From: a bacterium
GTDB taxonomy: Bacteria; SM23-31; JAUVVT01
Direction: 5' to 3'
Length of the DNA: 19,470 nucleotides
Assembly: GCA_030616165.1 (NCBI GenBank)
Contig: JAUWXV010000046.1
Location: 1 to 19,470, forward strand
Part shown: piece after piece, positions 1 through 6,281 of the stretch
Layout of the letters: every line of letters begins with the position of its first letter
How positions within the stretch are numbered: the first letter of the stretch is position 1
Position numbers and translations under genes: made by a program
The notes under the pieces: generated by a model
The model's database searches: none
The model's input: only the letters and a program-made list of their open reading frames with translations
Told to the model about the DNA's origin: nothing

Positions 1-713
1 TTTATATTTCCCTTGTCGGTTACAGAACGATACTCACAATTAAGAAAAGATTCCCCTTTTTTGCATTTTGCCAAAATATCTTTCACTCTTTTCTTATATT
101 CTTTATCTACAATTTCGTAAAAATATTTTCCAATAATCTCATCTGGATTAGAAAATTCATTCAGTTCAATACACCCTCTATTAATATGTAAAAGTTTGTC
201 CTTCAAATCAAGAAGATAAATACATTCTGTCGCATTTTCAACAAGAACTCTGTATTTTTCTTCCGATTGCTTAAGTTCTTTGGTTCTGATAATTACTTTA
301 TTTTCGAGTTCTTTCAAAAGTCTTTTATTCTCCTGTATAGACTCATAATGTTCAAGGGCTCTTTTTAACACAATTTTCATATTATCAATGTCAATCGGTT
401 TTGTAATTATCTTATATACCTCCCCCTCATTAATAGCATCTTTAAAAATTTTGGTTTCTGGAAATCCGGTCATCAGAATTTTAATGGCATCAGGATATTT
501 ATTTTTAACCATTTTTAAAAAGTCAATTCCGAGCACTTCCGGCATTCTGTTATCACTCATTATAAGGTCGACTCTCTTTTTACCCATTATTTTAAGAGCA
601 TTTTTAGCACTGGTCGCAGTGATTATATTATAATCCTCCTCTTCTAACATAAATTCAAGCATCTCAAGCATTTCCGGCTCATCATCCACCAGCAAAATAT
701 TATATTTTTTCAT
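1..713 (-). CDS. Response regulator receiver-PAS protein, 5' part only (runs off the left edge)
   Basis: Reading down from an ATG at 713, the frame stays open for 237 codons to the window edge, so only the N-terminal part is present. Residues 1-115 form a CheY-like receiver domain. The acidic pair is at D10-D11 (LLVDDEPEM), the phospho-acceptor is D54 in the MSDNRMP motif, and T82 and K105 (ITKP) complete the switch residues. Residues about 118-150 look like a coiled-coil linker, and a PAS domain starts near 150 (SEEKYRVLVENATECIYLLD). MSDNRMP is common in receivers attached to PAS, HD-GYP or kinase outputs. The output domain lies outside the window, so a histidine kinase, diguanylate cyclase or HD-GYP domain are all possible. 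No partner kinase is adjacent. The receiver and PAS calls are firm; the role is unknown. Confidence 0.9.
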   Translation of the reverse strand, partial: MKKYNILLVDDEPEMLEMLEFMLEEEDYNIITATSAKNALKIMGKKRVDLIMSDNRMPEVLGIDFLKMVKNKYPDAIKILMTGFPETKIFKDAINEGEVYKIITKPIDIDNMKIVLKRALEHYESIQENKRLLKELENKVIIRTKELKQSEEKYRVLVENATECIYLLDLKDKLLHINRGCIELNEFSNPDEIIGKYFYEIVDKEYKKRVKDILAKCKKGESFLNCEYRSVTDKGNI

Positions 714-801
714 AACATTAAAAAATTTGGGCCCTTATGACTTTTTGTAATAAGGTCAACAATATTTGTTCTTCCCCTCCCCAACTTTCATCCATTTTAT
801 A

Positions 802-901
802 ATATTAATTTTATATTTGTAGGGGCTTGATTTATCGAGCCCTTTTAATTTATGATATTAATTTCATATTTGTAGGGGCTTGATTTATCGAGCCCTTTTA
901 A
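802..901. repeat. Two tandem GTAG-hairpin repeats (53-bp period)
   Basis: Two near-identical units (802-848 and 855-901, one mismatch) each carry an imperfect hairpin. In the first unit the arms are GGGCT (823-827) with AGCCC (838-842), plus inner GAT/ATC. GTAG lies directly 5' of the hairpin at 819-822, and again 53 bp further on. The layout matches REP elements recognised by RAYT transposases, which use a 5' tetranucleotide such as GTAG next to a hairpin. The units sit downstream of hepT and the carA fragment and upstream of the response regulator gene. Confidence 0.75.
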
Positions 902-911
902 AATATTATTA

Positions 912-1060
912 TCATTTACAAAACACATCCATTAACCTGAGAAATTCTATAAACAAATACCCGCTGTTATGTAGTCCGGGACCTGCTTCAGGATGATACT
1001 GCACCTAAAAGAAATGTTTATCTTTGCCTCTAACTCCATCTACTGTTCAATCATAGGAGC
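912..1060 (-). pseudogene. Fragment of a carA-like 3' end (copy A)
   Basis: One minus-strand frame reads TVDGVRGKDKHFF, a stop (TAG at 1005-1007), then [18 protein letters not shown] and [12 protein letters not shown] before its stop at 912-914. The QYHPEA-PG-H signature is the C-terminal glutaminase motif of the carbamoyl-phosphate synthase small subunit, including the catalytic His of its triad. A second in-frame TGA at 1047-1049 replaces a residue where CarA proteins have the Gly of DGTV. Only about 45 residues of a protein of roughly 370 remain and the frame is interrupted, so this is a dead fragment; a functional carA would have to be elsewhere. It lies directly downstream of hepT. Confidence 0.75.
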
Positions 1061-1110
1061 CAAAAGCGATATGGTATATAAAATGAGGATGCAAATTCTA
1101 CTTTAATTAA
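952..1110. repeat. 159-bp direct repeat, left copy
   Basis: This copy matches 2150-2308 with three clustered mismatches (around 1033-1037) and no gaps. It contains the carA-like fragment and the stop codon of hepT. Similarity continues more weakly on both sides: into the last codons of hepT on the right, and into the final codons of the carA tail on the left. The copies are 1198 bp apart and enclose the hicB-mntA-hepT island. Confidence 0.95.
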
Positions 1111-1460
1111 CTATCGCTCCTCTCCAAGTCTTTCCTTATTTTTAGTAGTTTGTTCCTCAAGTCAAAAATGTCTTCTTTGATAATCTTCCAAACTCGCACC
1201 ACATTTACGCCAAAATATTCATGAATAAGAATATCCCTCATCCCTGCAATTTTTTTCCATGGTATTTCAGGATATTTATCTCTAAACTCTTGGGGAATAT
1301 TCTTTGCAGCCTCACCCATAATTTCTAATCGTCTTAAAATAGCATCTTGTATCTGAGTATTTTCTAAAAAGTCATCTTTAGTAGTTTCTTGTGTGTATTC
1401 CTCTATTTTCACAATGCTCTCTAAAATATCCTCGATATACACCCTCACATCTCTTTTCAT
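1107..1460 (-). CDS. hepT: HepT-like HEPN toxin (DUF86 family ribonuclease)
   Basis: This 117-residue all-helical protein has the HEPN ribonuclease signature R-x4-H-x-Y at R75-H80-Y82 (RDILIHEY). In HepT toxins this motif forms the RNase site, and the Tyr is AMPylated by the MntA antitoxin, which silences the enzyme. The start codon overlaps the mntA stop by 4 nt (ATGA), so the two are translationally coupled in the usual mntA-hepT order. Length and the motif near residue 80 are typical. The final codons ([11 protein letters not shown]) have a diverged counterpart at 2305-2343, showing that a second hepT once stood next door. The substrate RNA is not deducible. Confidence 0.9.
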   Translation of the reverse strand: MKRDVRVYIEDILESIVKIEEYTQETTKDDFLENTQIQDAILRRLEIMGEAAKNIPQEFRDKYPEIPWKKIAGMRDILIHEYFGVNVVRVWKIIKEDIFDLRNKLLKIRKDLERSDS

Positions 1461-1744
1461 AGAATTATCACCTGTTCATTTAAAATCCTCTCCTTAAGAA
1501 TTGGTTTAATTGTATCGTACTCTACTAAATCCACTTTTTCCCCCAACGCTTCCTCAATTTCCAGTTTAATTCCTACAAAATCAAACAAACTAATATCTTT
1601 TTCAATCTCTACTAATATATCTATATCACTCCCCTTTTTCATCTCGCCACGAACAAATGAACCAAATAATCCTACTCTTTTGACTCCATAACGCTTTAAA
1701 ATTGGAAGAATTTTTCGCTTTATGTCTTCTATATCTTTATTCAT
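1457..1744 (-). CDS. mntA: MntA-like minimal nucleotidyltransferase antitoxin
   Basis: This 95-residue protein has the polymerase-beta-type nucleotidyltransferase motif: GSF at 28-30, RGE at 32-34 and the metal-binding pair D40-x-D42 (SDIDILVE). A further acidic residue lies near D72 (KVDLVEYD). Members paired with HepT neutralise the toxin by adding AMP to its Tyr. The gene starts within the stop of the hicB-like gene (ATGA at 1741-1744) and ends inside the start of hepT, so the three genes form one tightly coupled unit. All catalytic positions are present, so the antitoxin looks intact. Confidence 0.9.
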   Translation of the reverse strand: MNKDIEDIKRKILPILKRYGVKRVGLFGSFVRGEMKKGSDIDILVEIEKDISLFDFVGIKLEIEEALGEKVDLVEYDTIKPILKERILNEQVIIL

Positions 1745-1995
1745 TTTAATAATTTATTTGTTATTTTTTGCTCATTTTGAATAATAACTTTAGGATTCGC
1801 ATTCTTAGGGGGAATGGGTAATCCTTTTTCTTTTATTAGGTTAACATGTTCCTTCATTCCCCATTTTGCCTTATATAAACAATCTTCAATAGAATGTCCT
1901 ATACCGGTGAAGCCTTCTAAATCCGGCGAATAAAATCCAAAGTAGTCAGGTTCTTCAGGGGCTTCAATTATTAAAGAATAATCTAATTCAATCAT
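1741..1995 (-). CDS. HicB-like antitoxin-fold protein without a visible HicA partner
   Basis: This 84-residue protein has the partial RNase-H-like HicB fold: an N-terminal beta region (YSLIIEAPEEPDYFGFYSPDLEGFTGIG), then the helix motif SIEDCLYKAKWGMKEHVNLI and the family end motif KGLPIPP. The C-terminal tail is short and shows no obvious DNA-binding domain. A GGGAG ribosome-binding site precedes the ATG at a good distance. No HicA-type gene (small, with a GSH motif) lies on either side. Instead the gene overlaps mntA by 4 nt, suggesting it now serves as first gene or regulator of the mntA-hepT module. That role is inferred from position. Confidence 0.8.
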   Translation of the reverse strand: MIELDYSLIIEAPEEPDYFGFYSPDLEGFTGIGHSIEDCLYKAKWGMKEHVNLIKEKGLPIPPKNANPKVIIQNEQKITNKLLK

Positions 1996-2016
1996 TTCTA
2001 TACTCCCATTAATGTT

Positions 2017-2112
2017 TTATTTCTTTAAATCCGCTGCCTTTAATACAAAATGCCATGTGCCTTTAGGTACTTCCTTTGACCCATAATAATCAATTCGGAT
2101 TAACTTATCTAA
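2017..2112 (-). pseudogene. Short unidentified 3' gene fragment
   Basis: Immediately after the stop of carA copy B (2113-2115), the same minus-strand frame continues open for 31 codons. It reads LDKLIRIDYYGSKEVPKGTW followed by HFVLKAADLKK, then a stop. It has no convincing start codon and reads like the C-terminal end of a folded protein. I do not recognise the family. It lies just upstream of the hicB-like gene in a patch made of gene ends, so I take it as another remnant. It could also be a frame kept open by chance. Confidence 0.35.
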
Positions 2113-2258
2113 TCACTTAAACTCATCCATCAACTTAATAAACTCCCTGAACAAATACCCGCTGTTATGTAGTCCGGGACCTGCTTCAGGATGATACTGC
2201 ACCTAAAAGAAATGTTTATCTTTGCCTCTAATCACATCTACTGTTCAATCATAGGAGC
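2113..2258 (-). pseudogene. Fragment of a carA-like 3' end (copy B)
   Basis: This is the counterpart of the fragment at 912-1060. It has the same internal stop before [18 protein letters not shown] but a different C-terminal end, REFIKLMDEFK, before the stop at 2113-2115. The ends of copies A and B differ at about a quarter of nucleotide positions yet encode similar residues, while the core is almost identical. The differing ends look old and the matching core looks recently homogenised. The fragment is not functional. Confidence 0.75.
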
Positions 2259-2308
2259 CAAAAGCGATATGGTATATAAAATGAGGATGCAAATTCTACT
2301 TTAATTAA
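2150..2308. repeat. 159-bp direct repeat, right copy
   Basis: This is the partner of 952-1110, in the same orientation and 1198 bp away. The hepT stop codon of the left copy (1107-1109) aligns exactly with a stop at 2305-2307, which closes the leftover hepT-like tail described next. Confidence 0.95.
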
Positions 2309-2343
2309 ACATTATTCTTCTCCTGGTCTCTCCTTATTTTGCC
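2305..2343 (-). pseudogene. Remnant of the 3' end of a second hepT
   Basis: The last 12 codons plus stop read GKIRRDQEKNNV. They align without gaps to the end of the intact HepT ([11 protein letters not shown]), and the stop codons sit at matching positions of the 159-bp repeat. Upstream of about 2345 the similarity to HepT is lost and the sequence becomes low-complexity AT. This supports a former tandem toxin-antitoxin cassette of which only the end remains. Confidence 0.6.
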
Positions 2344-2756
2344 TGTTTTTACTAATGTTAAACAAAATATAATAGCTGTTTTTTTAGTAAATAAAATATA
2401 CATATTTATTCAATAAATCAACTAAAATTTTGATATTATAATTTATAATAAAATAAAAAATCCATCGTTATTATTGTAATTAACAATGTGTTATATTTTA
2501 GTAATCATCAGGGGATTCACTCATCAAAACTTATTTAATTTTGTTTTTAAAAAAAATTTTTAAAAGAATTTGATTTTTGATTATATTCGCTATATATTAA
2601 AGAAACCACAAAATATCAAAAAAGACCAAAAATAATTCACATACTGATGTATATCTGAGGAACTTCCAACACAACACCAAAATGCAATGATATCCGAACT
2701 TATTCAGATATAATTTTAGGCAAAATTTTGACTTACTAACCGATAGAGGAATTCCA
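2344..2756. other. Gene-free AT-rich spacer
   Basis: I see no supportable gene, RNA gene or clear hairpin here. The sequence is low-complexity A/T from about 2380 to 2600 and more mixed after that. Short minus-strand open frames overlapping its right end have no recognisable content. The promoter of the membrane protein gene at 2757 should lie near the right end, but no convincing -35/-10 pair stands out. Confidence 0.5.
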
Positions 2757-3245
2757 ATGAACATTAAAAGATTCCTGATTTTTTCTGGCAAAGTCATTAT
2801 AGCGCATGTGGTAACATATTTCATAGTGGGAGCCCTCGCTTATCAATTTTTCACGAAGAAATTCTACGTTGGTGCTAATCCAATATTCTCGACGTTTATG
2901 CGCACGCAGTCCGAGCCGGATATGTGGAGTCACGTGATGACATGGTTCATACCCGGTCAGATCCTGCGTGGTCTACTCATCGCTGCTGTGCTGTACCCAT
3001 TTTTCGACACGCTGAAACAATGGGGTTTCTGGAAGCGCTTCTTGTCAATCGCTGGCATATATCTTGTACTGGGTTTCTGGGCATCGACGGTTGCTGCACC
3101 CGGCACAATTGATGGAATGATCTACATGCGGCCCGAGATTACACCTTATGCCCACATGATTGTTCAACCAGAAATTGTTGTGCAGGGTCTTGCTCTTGGT
3201 GCATGGGTAGCATTGTGGATGGCGCGAAAAAATCATAAATTCTAA
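2757..3245 (+). CDS. Small integral membrane protein of unknown function
   Basis: This 162-residue hydrophobic protein has four likely membrane segments, near residues 9-31, 67-86, 92-112 and 136-156. A conserved-looking loop between the third and fourth reads TIDGMIYMRPEITPYAH. I do not recognise a named family. An AGAGG ribosome-binding site lies a few bases before the ATG. Codon use and base composition (many C/G third positions, runs such as GCACGCAGTCCGAGCCGG) differ sharply from the AT-rich genes around it, suggesting recent transfer. A repeat-rich spacer begins directly after its stop. Confidence 0.75.
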   Translation: MNIKRFLIFSGKVIIAHVVTYFIVGALAYQFFTKKFYVGANPIFSTFMRTQSEPDMWSHVMTWFIPGQILRGLLIAAVLYPFFDTLKQWGFWKRFLSIAGIYLVLGFWASTVAAPGTIDGMIYMRPEITPYAHMIVQPEIVVQGLALGAWVALWMARKNHKF

Positions 3246-3450
3246 ATACTAAATCCTAAACAAATTCCTGTCTGCCGACAGGCAGGTAAATTAAATAAAT
3301 TCAAAATTCAAAACGATATAAGTTTAAATTCATGATAGAAAAATTAAAATATGTTTATAACATTTGAATTTAGGATTTGTTTAGGATTTAGGTATTAGGA
3401 TTTATTTAGATATTAGTATTTAGTATTTGTTTAGAATTTAGAATTTATCA
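3233..3450. repeat. AT-rich degenerate repeat with inverted outer arms
   Basis: The left arm (about 3233-3265) contains AAATACTAAATCCTAAACAA. The right side (about 3366-3450) repeats variants of its complement several times, built from TTTAGGATTTGTTTAGGATT and TTAGTATTTAGTATTTG. The result is an imperfect inverted repeat enclosing an A/T spacer and the CCTGTC hairpin. It may be the edge of a small non-coding element or a degenerate minisatellite. No gene is visible between 3246 and 3520. Confidence 0.6.
3268..3287. repeat. CCTGTC/GACAGG hairpin
   Basis: This is a short palindrome with arms CCTGTC (3268-3273) and GACAGG (3278-3283) around TGCC. An alternative fold pairs the outer CCTG and CAGG. 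It differs from the GTAG and GATC hairpin families in this window. Only one copy is seen here. Confidence 0.6.
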
Positions 3451-3520
3451 TTGTATATATATATTTTTCTTTTTTTGTCGTAAAATTTAACAGAACAAGA
3501 AACATTAATAGGATACTAAA

Positions 3521-5032
3521 ATGCGTAATGCAAAAATGAAAACCATTGGATTGTCAATAAGAAGTGCTGCCATTATTACTGGCGCCTTATTATTTCTGCT
3601 TGTTTTAAGTACTATCACTGGTTGTACTTCTCTAAATATAAAACCAAAGGTAGATGAGTTTATTGATGCTTATCTGAAAAAGGGGAAACTTAGTGGGGCA
3701 ATTTTGATAGCCAAAGATAGGGAAATCCTTTTAAACATAGGATACGGAACGGTAAACTCTGAACGTGATGTCCCCAATACACTTCAAACAATATTCCGTT
3801 TTGACTCGGTTACAAAACATCTATCTGGAATGGTTACCATGCAGATTTTAAGTATTCCCACTACCGAAACTGCACAAGAGGTTGAATCAAAGGTAGATGA
3901 ATATATTGGTGCTTATCTGAAAATGGGGAAATTCAGCGGGTCTGTTTTGATAGCCAGAGATGGTGAAATCCTTTTAAAAAAGGGATATGGAATGGCAAAC
4001 TATGAACACGATGTCCCAAATACACCTGAAACAAAATTCCGCTTGGGTTCGGTTACAAAACAATTCACTTCAATAGCAATCATGCAGCTCCAGGAAAAAG
4101 GATTGCTGAATGTTAATGACTCCATAAAGAAATACATTACAGATTATCCTAATGGTGAAAAGATTACCATCCGCCACCTGCTAACTCATACCTCAGGAAT
4201 ACCAAATTTCACAAGCTTTACAAATTATCGGGAGACTATGATGTTAATCTCTCCTGTTGAAAAGACAATAGAAAGATTCAAGGATAAACCGTTGGAATTT
4301 GCACCGGGAGAAAAATATAAATACAGCAATTCAGGATACATTCTATTAGGATATATCGTTGAAAAGGCTTCTAAGAAATCTTATGAAGAATACCTGAAGG
4401 AAAATATTTTCCAGCCGCTTAATATGACAAATACGGGATATGACCATCACAGCCCCTTAACGAAACACCGGGCTTCGGGCTATTCTTTAGGTGGTGATGG
4501 ACTTATTAATGCACCTTATGTTGACATGTCAATCCCTCATGGTGCAGGTGCGTTATATTCCACAGTTGAAGACCTCTATATCTGGGATAGGGCTTTATAT
4601 ACTGAAAAACTGGTGAGTAAAAGTTCACTGGATAAGATATTTACTCCTTTCAAAGAAAACTACGGCTATGGTTGGCAAATAACTGAATCCTTTAATCATA
4701 AGCATATTAGCCATGGCGGAGGAATTAATGGATTTAGCACATATATCTCGAGGTATGTTGATGATGATGTTTGTATCATTGTATTAAGTAATTTTGAACG
4801 TTCACCGACGCAGAAAATTAGTAAAGATTTAACTGCAATTGTTTTTGGGGAAAAGTATGAACTTCCTGAGGAACGAAAGGCAATAAAAGTAGACCCAAAA
4901 ACCTATGATGCCTACGTTGGTCAATATGAATTCTCTCCTGAATTTACTGCTAAGATTACAAGGGAAAATGACCGTCTCTTCGCCCAGTCACCTGGACAGC
5001 CTAAATATGAAATTTTTCCTGAAGGTGGTTGA
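3521..5032 (+). CDS. Lipoprotein serine hydrolase, class C beta-lactamase/penicillin-binding-like (3' frameshifted)
   Basis: The gene has an N-terminal signal with lipobox ITGC (Cys35), so the product is probably a lipoprotein. The catalytic domain has S177-x-x-K180 (SVTK), Y268-S-N270 (YSN) and H398-G-G (SHGGG), the three motifs of the class C beta-lactamase-like serine hydrolases, which act on acyl amides or esters. The N-terminal segment 43-110 is repeated at 124-190, including a second SVTK (S96-K99). The reading frame stops at 5032 (IFPEGG) inside the C-terminal DUF3471-like domain. The rest of that domain (FFLKVVDAQISF to KIKNK) continues in another frame to 5135. The truncated protein keeps all catalytic motifs and could be active. 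Its substrate is unknown. It stands first in a row of three genes for exported proteins. Confidence 0.88.
   Translation: MRNAKMKTIGLSIRSAAIITGALLFLLVLSTITGCTSLNIKPKVDEFIDAYLKKGKLSGAILIAKDREILLNIGYGTVNSERDVPNTLQTIFRFDSVTKHLSGMVTMQILSIPTTETAQEVESKVDEYIGAYLKMGKFSGSVLIARDGEILLKKGYGMANYEHDVPNTPETKFRLGSVTKQFTSIAIMQLQEKGLLNVNDSIKKYITDYPNGEKITIRHLLTHTSGIPNFTSFTNYRETMMLISPVEKTIERFKDKPLEFAPGEKYKYSNSGYILLGYIVEKASKKSYEEYLKENIFQPLNMTNTGYDHHSPLTKHRASGYSLGGDGLINAPYVDMSIPHGAGALYSTVEDLYIWDRALYTEKLVSKSSLDKIFTPFKENYGYGWQITESFNHKHISHGGGINGFSTYISRYVDDDVCIIVLSNFERSPTQKISKDLTAIVFGEKYELPEERKAIKVDPKTYDAYVGQYEFSPEFTAKITRENDRLFAQSPGQPKYEIFPEGG
3647..4093 (+). repeat. Internal tandem duplication in the serine hydrolase gene (81-codon period)
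   Basis: Codons 43-110 (3647-3850) and 124-190 (3890-4093) encode similar peptides: VDEFIDAYLKKGKLSG against VDEYIGAYLKMGKFSG, and FRFDSVTKHLSG against FRLGSVTKQFTS. Both keep SVTK. The first copy ends in a short linker (SIPTTETAQEVES) before the second begins. The second copy continues into the full catalytic domain and is therefore the functional one. Confidence 0.9.
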
Positions 5033-5135
5033 TGCACAAATCTCCTTCATAAAGAATGATAAGGGGGAAGTCACACAATTAAGTCTCCATCAGGGCGGCA
5101 AAGATATGCCTGCTGAAAAAATAAAAAATAAGTAA
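5033..5135 (+). pseudogene. Out-of-frame 3' end of the serine hydrolase gene
   Basis: Beyond the stop at 5032, a different frame (already open across 5008-5032 as FFLKVV) carries DAQISFIKNDKGEVTQLSLH and QGGKDMPAEKIKNK up to 5135. This is the expected end of the DUF3471-type domain. The frame changes at TTTTTCCTGAA (5013-5023), which reads as IFPE in one frame and FFLK in the other. Family members usually have both, separated by a few residues. The next gene starts 26 bp downstream. Confidence 0.8.
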
Positions 5136-5161
5136 TAATTTTACATTTCGGAGGTAAAAAA

Positions 5162-6202
5162 ATGAAAATCAAATTGATATTTTATTTTTTGATTTTAATA
5201 TTTATTCCTATTTCAGCATATTCAAGAGAAAGCCCTTTTTATAAGGGAGAAATGATTTTTGATAAAGTTGCAAAATTTCCATCATGTCATGCATCTTTCA
5301 TAATAGAACTTCCAAGCAAAGATTTATTCGTGGTCTGGTATGCTGGTACAAGAGAAAGTGCAAAAGATGTAGCTATTCTGGGGTCAAGACTAATCTATGG
5401 GAAATCAGACTGGACAGAACCAGAAATTATCGCTGATACACCGAATTACTCCGAGGGGAATCCAGTTCTTTTTGTGGATAAATATAAAAGACTAATTCTT
5501 TATTATATGACGATGTACGGAAGGGGATGGACAACTTGCAAAATTAAATCGAAAATTTCAACAGATAATGGATATACATGGAATAAGGAAAAAATTTTTA
5601 GGGATGAATTCGGATGGATGGTAAGGAATCATCTATTAGTTTTAAATAATGGTGACATTATTTTTCCAATGTATGATGAAATGGCGTGGAGTTCAGTTTT
5701 TATGTATTCCAATGACAATTTAAAATCATGGAAAAAAACATCAATCTTAAAAAGCACTCCCGGAAATATTCAGCCAACAACAGTCCAGTTGAAAAACGGA
5801 AATCTATTATCATTAATGAGAACGGGGAGAGACCGTAATAAAAAAAACTATTTATGGAAATCAATCTCTTTTAATAACGGAAGAGATTGGACTAAACCGG
5901 AACCAACAATGATTCCGAATCCCAATGCTGCCGTTGAAATGGTTATGTTAGACAATGGAAACATTGCATTAGCATATAATGACAGTTTTAACAGAAGAAC
6001 TCCGTTTAAACTGGCTCTTTCTGAAGATGAAGCGAAAACCTGGAAATACAGCCGGGCAGTAGAAACCGACGAGGGCGAGTTCTCGTATCCAAGTATTATC
6101 CAGACAAAAGACGGAAAAATCCACCTCACATTTACTTATAGACGCACCCATATCAAACACGTCGTCGTAAATAAAGAATGGATAAAAAATGCTCTTAAAT
6201 AA
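5162..6202 (+). CDS. Exported BNR-repeat sialidase-like glycoside hydrolase
   Basis: The 346-residue protein starts with a signal peptide (hydrophobic residues 4-20, cleavage likely after SAYS). The rest fits the BNR_2/sialidase-like beta-propeller family. It has WYAGTRES near 59-66, GNPVLF at 99-104, one full Asp box STDNGYTW at 133-140, and degenerate boxes FNNGRDW (237-243) and EDEAKTW (288-294). IQPTTVQL, LLSLMR and IPNPNAA follow, and it ends in HLTFTYRRTHIKHV. Such proteins cleave or bind terminal sialic acid or related sugars, but the substrate cannot be told from these motifs. A strong GGAGGT site precedes the ATG. It lies 26 bp after the serine hydrolase remnant and 79 bp before the aldolase gene. 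Confidence 0.85.
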   Translation: MKIKLIFYFLILIFIPISAYSRESPFYKGEMIFDKVAKFPSCHASFIIELPSKDLFVVWYAGTRESAKDVAILGSRLIYGKSDWTEPEIIADTPNYSEGNPVLFVDKYKRLILYYMTMYGRGWTTCKIKSKISTDNGYTWNKEKIFRDEFGWMVRNHLLVLNNGDIIFPMYDEMAWSSVFMYSNDNLKSWKKTSILKSTPGNIQPTTVQLKNGNLLSLMRTGRDRNKKNYLWKSISFNNGRDWTKPEPTMIPNPNAAVEMVMLDNGNIALAYNDSFNRRTPFKLALSEDEAKTWKYSRAVETDEGEFSYPSIIQTKDGKIHLTFTYRRTHIKHVVVNKEWIKNALK

Positions 6203-6281
6203 TTTTATCTGATAATATTTATGGTTTAATATTTTTAACTCTCATATTTCTAACTTTAACAAATAATGTCAGGAGGCTAAT

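Noticed and set aside
388-633. An 81-codon plus-strand frame opposite the response regulator
   Set aside because: It is the antisense of the receiver domain, whose motifs are unmistakable on the minus strand.
802-901. A CRISPR array
   Set aside because: Only two units, with a spacer of about 6 bp, and the unit itself is a hairpin. No cas genes are in the window.
1996-2149. A hicA toxin gene next to the hicB-like gene
   Set aside because: No frame shows the short HicA fold or its His motif. The only open piece is a 31-codon tail without a start.
912-2258. A functional carA gene
   Set aside because: Only the C-terminal motif region is present, with in-frame stops in both copies and no upstream synthetase-binding domain.
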